Program-made: the position numbers and the translations under genes | Shown: positions 18,385 through 22,959 of the stretch, one piece after another | Layout: every line of letters begins with the position of its first letter | How positions within the stretch are numbered: the first letter of the stretch is position 1 | The notes under the pieces: generated by a model | Told to the model about the DNA's origin: nothing | Seen by the model: only the letters and a program-made list of their open reading frames with translations | Databases searched by the model: none | Assembly: GCF_001039355.2 (NCBI RefSeq) | Contig: NW_019773672.1 | Coordinates: 1 to 22,959 of the forward strand | Length of the DNA stretch: 22,959 nucleotides | Source: Lingula anatina | Lineage: Eukaryota > Brachiopoda > Lingulata > Lingulida > Lingulidae | Direction: 5' to 3'

Positions 18385-19515
18385 TTAGGCACCAAAAAAC
18401 AAAGAATCGTCATAACGGTTGCAGAAATAATCGAGAGCGGCTGTGACAAACTCTTTTCTGTCGATGCTACCACTATGATTTTCGTCGACATAACTGAATG
18501 AATCATCGAAACCTTGGTGAACATTGAATACTTGAAGGAAGGCTTTGTGCTCGAAGACGCTCAGCTGTTCATCATCGTTATTATCTGCTGCTCCATATAA
18601 ATTTCCTGCCCAAAGTTTGAGCAACGGCTGATATCTGTTGGTATTATACAGTGCCACGTGGCTGGAAATTAGGTCCGTCACGTCCAATCTTCTTTGAAAG
18701 TCGTCTTCTGGTATGGACCAGAAGGAAGACCAACCCTTGGAGACAGTCTTATTGAAAGCGTTGATCTTATCCGCCCCAAAATATACCTTGGCTCTTTCAA
18801 CAGCCCTGCTGACATAGTCATGTTTGTCCACAAAACCGTCATTGTCAGCGTCCAATAAGTTAAAAAATCGGGCCAATTTATGACGCCGTTTATCCCCTTT
18901 GTCAAGACCTTCCTGTAGTTTATGAAACGTATAATAATAATAAAACGACGTTTGTCTTAATGATATTTTACATTATTCAAAGAAAACATACTTTTATTGG
19001 GCGATACACATTAAGCATACTCTTAGTGTGTAGTTACCACATTTTTTTGTGTATGGATATGAATTAAAACTGATTCCATCCCCTGTTGCTCCTAACGTTA
19101 TATTGGTACCCATTTGAAGGGGATCTCATTGGATTTCGATTGATGCGTGAAATTAAATGGCTCAAATATGCCCTACAATAACGAGATGAACTTATTCTAT
19201 AGGATGCACAGATATAAAAAGTTTATGCAATATTGTAAACTCTGTATTTATTCTACGTTCGGTTTGCCAAAAAGCAGCCTTAATTATCGATATATCAACC
19301 AACCTATACATTATGTCTGTGAATCATTAATGCACTCATGTACTATGCGATGTAGACTATAGAATCGATATGTTGGCGCATCCCTACATCATTTTAAAAT
19401 GATACATTAGAGAACACATTACCTTGTGGCCATTCTGGGGTGCACCACATGATGTTCCCATTACATCATTCACAACCAACAACAGCAAGAACCAGAGCAA
19501 ACCTGAAAGAAACAT
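18385..19515 (-). CDS. Secreted EF-hand protein, sarcoplasmic calcium-binding / aequorin-like family
   Basis: Two coding exons: 19423-19515 (31 codons) and 18385-18912 (175 codons plus stop), joined in phase 0 across a 510-bp intron with GTAATG donor and CTACAG acceptor; 206 residues. Residues 1-20 form a signal peptide. EF-hand loops: 52-63 (DADNDGFVDKHD, Asp at position 12), 141-152 (DNNDDEQLSVFE, Glu instead of the usual Gly at position 6) and 174-185 (DENHSGSIDRKE, fully canonical). The segment where the second EF-hand of the family lies (about 110-125) has no usable loop. Three functional loops with this spacing, LLKLWAGNLYGAADNN and a C-terminus ending FFGA fit the sarcoplasmic calcium-binding / aequorin-like group. 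Expected role: calcium binding or buffering, here in the secretory pathway or outside the cell. Light emission cannot be inferred. No damage seen. Confidence 0.85.
19423..19515 (-). CDS. Exon 1 of the EF-hand gene: signal peptide
   Basis: ATG at 19513-19515 opens MFLSGLLWFLLLLVVNDVMG, then TSCGAPQNGHK, and a GTAATG donor at 19422. A hydrophobic run of Leu, Val, Phe and Trp followed by small residues is a classical signal peptide; cleavage is likely near Gly20-Cys23. The exon ends between codons and exon 2 begins EGLDKGDKRRHK, so the reading frame continues exactly. Confidence 0.8.
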
Positions 19516-19582
19516 ACTGAGCAAGTTTATCATCTATAGGTGAGCGTTCTGTGCGAAAGTGTGACGTATTGGTACTGCAATT

Positions 19583-19592
19583 TATTTAAATA
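19583..19592 (-). promoter_or_regulatory. TATA-like box of the EF-hand gene
   Basis: TATTTAAATA, within CCTATTTAAATAAATT on the minus strand, lies 68 bases upstream of the ATG. A start site 25-30 bases further down would give a 5' UTR of about 40 bases. The sequence is also a palindrome and AT-rich, so it is only a candidate. Confidence 0.4.
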
Positions 19593-19883
19593 GGTTGTTT
19601 TCGGCTTAGTTAGAGGCATATTGTATCGAATCGACTGTGAACACGTAGTTAAAGGGGGCGGACCAAGAACATAAACAGACATTCGTGCCCTGAATATTAC
19701 TAGGCACTCCTTCTTAGGAAGACGTATTTTTCTGTATCCACACTAAATGTTATCTAAAGACCAATAAATCTAACTGCAATATTATATGGATGAAGCACTT
19801 ATTTTATCATTTTTGTGACCTTTTCAATGCCATACAGGCGCAAATTTAGATAGAAGTCAATTGACTTTCCGTAGTTCACCTGG

Positions 19884-20193
19884 TTTGGTCTTAAAGTGCA
19901 ATTTCAGATCAAAAACATTCTTACGTGGTCTTAAACCAGGAGTAAGACCATTACTGGACTGACTTGTTATGCAATTGTCTCCCATCACATGTTATCCTAT
20001 TGTGACCAGAGGCGTCCTCCATTATGAGGGGAGGAATCCCCCATTGTGACGGGAGGAAAGTGCTTGACGACTAAAGTAGATGTTAGATCATTTTTTATCT
20101 TAAAAGCAGATTCAGTCCATTATAACACTACTTCTGTAACGATTAACACCGTGTAAAATCATTTGTGATCTGAAATTGTACGTTAAGACCAAA
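19884..20193. mobile_element. 310-bp inverted-repeat MITE
   Basis: Left end TTTGGTCTTAAAGTGCAATT and reverse complement of the right end TTTGGTCTTAACGTACAATT; both continue into TCAGATCA, for about 36 bp of terminal inverted repeat. The interior repeats GGTCTTAA/TTAAGACC motifs and has a small direct repeat (CATT-TGA-GGGAGGAA at about 20021 and 20041). It sits just left of duplicated copy B and has no counterpart next to copy A. Non-coding. Confidence 0.75.
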
Positions 20194-20230
20194 TCAAGCG
20201 TACTAGTGTTTAGAACGCAGTGAACGATCT

Positions 20231-21069
20231 GGTTAGCACGTACACATGGGCTTACCATAGTCTTGAATTTAAAAATGAAAATTGATAAATGATCCCATGC
20301 CTTTATAACATCACATATTACATGTTGGTGCTGGCTTTCGATTGTGGAAACTACATGCTAAATAGATGAAGCTCATTTTGTAACAATAATTAACAACACA
20401 TAACATGTAAATGCTGGTCTTCGATTGCGCAAATTCACATAATGCTAAGTAGATATATATATATTATGTTACTTAATGCTGTACTGAGCTCTAGATCAGA
20501 TGTCTCAATTTACCAAACGACCCAATTCGTCAGAATAACTGAATATTCAGACAAAACACAATCGCAAGTTCATGTAATAAAACTGTCAATTGTGGAAAGG
20601 TTAAGCCGTGTAAATGGCATTGAGAACGTTCCAGTTTTTTAATATACATGTATGTATAAGGAATTATTTAAGAATGACCCTAGCCCCAATAACCCCCACC
20701 CCATTGATGACACTTATATGACATTAATATTTAATACTTTACAATGAATATAAAATGTGTTATTTTTGAATATATGAATGAGGGATTGCTGTCAAAATAC
20801 GTACCAAAACCTTTTGTTTCAAATAAAATGTTTATATGGATGTTGTCTTGACTTTTTGTCATGGCACATTATTAACACCAGAATTAAACCATGAAGTAGA
20901 CTAAGGGATCAATTTTATAAATGGTTAAGAATGAGGAGTAAAGTCAATTATTTTGTATACTGCGTATTCAACGTTCGCTTACATCATACGCCCGACTCTG
21001 ATACAGACTGGCTGTCGGTAATTTTCACCATCATGGGAAGGATACAGCACAGCTGCCGTATAAAGTGCT
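20231..21069. repeat. Duplicated segment, copy B
   Basis: The shorter, direct-orientation partner of 14650-16113. It contains two units of the 90-bp array (20303-20450) and lacks the 281-bp foldback element. Its right boundary (GCTGCCGTATAAAGTGCT) coincides with that of copy A; beyond it the sequences differ completely. It lies upstream of the EF-hand gene promoter. Confidence 0.8.
20983..21052 (-). CDS. Possible exon conserved in the duplicated segment
   Basis: The minus strand of copy B has an acceptor-like ATACGGCAG, 70 bases and a GTAAGC donor. One frame is open: VLYPSHDGENYRQPVCIRVG followed by RM. Copy A carries the homologous block (about 16020-16098) with single-base indels that break this frame and with no donor. 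This block is among the best conserved in the duplication, which may reflect function, regulatory or coding. Weak evidence only. Confidence 0.22.
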
Positions 21070-21369
21070 AAAACAAGAATGATGAATTTGTATTTTCATA
21101 TTGATATATTTGATTATGTCGGACAGATAAATTCAAGGTGACTAAATGAGCCAATCGATAAAAACACCTGCTTTACAGACAAGTACAGAGGGTTCCTTTG
21201 TTAACACAATGTTTCGAAAATCAACAATTAATATGTCTTTTATTAATTTTTGTTTGAACAACACATAGACATCAGCATCAACATTATGTAATACCCGTAG
21301 ATAGGTTGTTTTAATATTATGTTGAGAAGAACCATGTCTCATAATTTCTATAGCAGTAAAGCACCCTGC

Positions 21370-21839
21370 ACACGGTAATTAATTGGCGCGCGCCACTTGC
21401 GCTGAGCCAGATGCTCGCGCTCCTCAGCTCCCCGCAAACGCTTCGCTCTTTGCTCAGCAGAGGTACCTCCTGGCCTGCCCCTAGCGGACGCACTGTGAAC
21501 TGTGGGATCATGTGTTTAAGGAAACATTACATATTGTTGTTTTTTCTGATAGTAATGGAAATTGTGACCACGTTAATCAATCAGACTAACTATAACTGTT
21601 ACATTTTTGTTGACTTCGCTGGGGGCTGCCATTTTTGTTTGTTTCCGGCTACCGGCACATGCTCATTGTTGGCATGGCTTGAGTAATCGGCGCTTGCATT
21701 TGCCTCAAGAGACCAAAAATATCAAACACGTGAGATATTTTGCTCAGCCGCGCGAGAGGCAAAAACTCACCAAAAATACCCCCGTAAACGATGAGAAAAC
21801 GGCGCAGCGCAAGTGGCGCGCGCCAAATGCTCACCGTGT
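21370..21839. mobile_element. 470-bp MITE with GC-rich inverted termini
   Basis: Left end ACACGGTAATTAATTGGCGC and reverse complement of the right end ACACGGTGAGCATTTGGCGC; both continue GCGCCACTTGCGCTG-GCC, giving about 40 bp of terminal repeat. Each terminus contains the 12-bp palindrome TGGCGCGCGCCA. Flanks show no clean target duplication (CTGC before, ACAT after). Open frames inside are not transposase-like. Superfamily not assigned. Confidence 0.85.
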
Positions 21840-22208
21840 ACATGACAGTAAACATGACACGGAGAAGAGAAGAAAATACAAACGTTTTTATGTCTCCTCC
21901 ATCTCAGTGTACCACAAACTTTTATAGTCTCATTCATAGCAAGAAAGAAGGCAACAAGGAATATGGGCCGTATTATGAGAAAAGCATGACTGGGTCTTAA
22001 AAATAGAGTCAAAATTCTCATACAACATGAAAACAGCAGGTACACGAGCTGGATTTTTGCAACACTCATGTCACAACACATTGAAATGACTAATAATCGT
22101 GTAAGCAAAAACCGGGAATGGAGCCTGTTTCGCCCCTAAAACGGTGTATGTCAGATTCATATACAGCTGTTCCAATGACCTCTGCAGTATGCACAGATCA
22201 AAAATGGA

Positions 22209-22226
22209 CCCGCAAGGCTTGCTGGG
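22209..22226. repeat. CCCGCAAG hairpin, copy 1
   Basis: CCCGCAAG-G-CTTGCTGGG forms a stem with one mismatch and a very short loop. A near-identical hairpin lies 250 bp further on. Confidence 0.55.
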
Positions 22227-22458
22227 CCACTGTTCGATATATTTAAAAAGTAATCGGAAAATGAACCCACTAAAATTTTCATGTGACAATGTCACATACT
22301 CTTATAAAGGTGACACAATATCATCTGAACTCAGGAGAATGTCATATGGAACGAAGAGACTTGATATGTGGCTGGTGGTGGGCATTGTAAGAAGTCTACG
22401 GCTACAAGTGAAAAATCAAAACTCTTAACACCATATGTCAATAATAATGTTTGATCAA

Positions 22459-22476
22459 CCCGCAAGACTTGCCGGG
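22459..22476. repeat. CCCGCAAG hairpin, copy 2
   Basis: CCCGCAAG-A-CTTGCCGGG, followed by CTGATG. Together with copy 1 it may mark the ends of a short dispersed element or be a repeated binding site; no element boundary was identified. Confidence 0.55.
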
Positions 22477-22575
22477 CTGATGACTGTCCAGTACAGAGGT
22501 AGCCTTTAAAGGACCTGTAAAGTCATGCGCAATGACTACCCATATACAATTTCTTCTCCTTTTCCTCTGGATTAG

Positions 22576-22659
22576 GAAGATGGTGTGGATGCTGCAATGC
22601 GTGGACCACAGATTGACATAAGCAACAGCCGTCCTTCAGTTGAAGATGCAAAAGTTTAA
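22576..22659 (+). CDS. Possible plus-strand terminal exon
   Basis: A long uninterrupted pyrimidine tract ending CTCTGGATTAG (22547-22575) is the best splice acceptor in the right part of the window. It is followed by 27 open codons and TAA: EDGVDAAMRGPQIDISNSRP then SVEDAKV. Another plus-strand frame with one stop continues through QKFNLLKTRLQPFIALDEYI to TGA at about 22797, and the minus strand is also open there, so the frame is not certain. Upstream exons were not found. Confidence 0.3.
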   Translation, partial: EDGVDAAMRGPQIDISNSRPSVEDAKV

Positions 22660-22959
22660 CTTGTTAAAGACAAGACTCCAACCATTCATTGCTCTAGATG
22701 AATACATCCAAAGAATTCACTGTGGCATTACTGGTAGGCGTCTGTACTGGCACATTCGCTGGGCAGTGGTGCTCTTGACAGGTATACAACACTGAAAAAT
22801 CAAAGTAAAAACGCACGCAGTATGATGGTCAAATATAATGCAAGCAAAGTTCGGTCAGCAGAGGAGACAAATGTGGTATGAAGGAGGAGACGGGGATGGT
22901 GGTGGGTGAAATTTTTTGAACTGAAGATTTCAGTTGCATATTTGAGATAACTTGTAGCT
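22660..22959. other. Window end, coding status unresolved
   Basis: Overlapping open frames on both strands at 22660-22800; beyond that purine-rich DNA (22855-22905) without features. No AATAAA is present on the plus strand. Confidence 0.3.

Larger units (their letters stand above)
21840..22575. other. Spacer with two related hairpins
   Basis: Open frames on both strands (21767-22108 minus, 22144-22428 plus) have no family match or convincing splice limits. The only structure seen is the pair of CCCGCAAG hairpins at 22209 and 22459. Confidence 0.35.

Noticed and set aside
18678-18905. Second minus frame in the EF-hand gene
   Set aside because: Out-of-frame shadow; the EF-hand loops are in the other frame.
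21411-21927. Open frames within the 470-bp MITE
   Set aside because: No transposase motifs; they cross the inverted termini and overlap on both strands.

Overview
This is an AT-rich, repeat-rich, intron-rich animal nuclear DNA window, most likely from a marine invertebrate; the phylum cannot be fixed from the sequence. The reasons are spliced genes with GT-AG introns, a CR1/L2-type LINE, a Helentron-type non-autonomous element, a Tc1-like relic, several short inverted-repeat transposons, and many microsatellites. There is no bacterial organisation: no operons, tRNA, rRNA or CRISPR were seen. Ambiguous bases stand at 4599 and 13831.

The best gene is on the minus strand at 18385-19515. It has two coding exons and a signal peptide, and encodes a 206-residue EF-hand protein of the sarcoplasmic calcium-binding / aequorin-like family. 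A second minus-strand gene, made of short exons, can be pieced together across 555-10877. Its exons at 10770-10877, 5889-5970 and 4857-4922 join in compatible phases. Exons at 988-1038 and 555-706 join to each other, and the last ends in a stop followed at once by an AATAAA signal. One linking exon and the whole 5' part are not located. Its product is not recognised.

Layout: 1-1038, 3' end of that gene; 1174-1410, Helentron-associated element; 1411-5970, introns with three or four exons and a 99-bp foldback element; 6695-9746, a 4.8-kb intron filled by a Tc1-like relic and by an inverted-repeat element into which a CR1/L2-like LINE has inserted; 10770-13830, an exon plus two downstream-diverged tandem copies of it and its flanks; 13832-14080, a hAT-like end; 14650-16113 and 20231-21069, two diverged copies of one segment flanking the EF-hand gene, each carrying its own transposon insertions; 16470-18192, small minus-strand open frames of unknown status; 21370-21839, a 470-bp inverted-repeat element; 22576-22659, a possible plus-strand terminal exon.

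No undescribed molecular system can be proven here. The most unusual structures are the intragenic exon triplication with decayed copies, the duplicated segments bracketing a secreted aequorin-like EF-hand gene, and the nested, motif-reiterated transposon.
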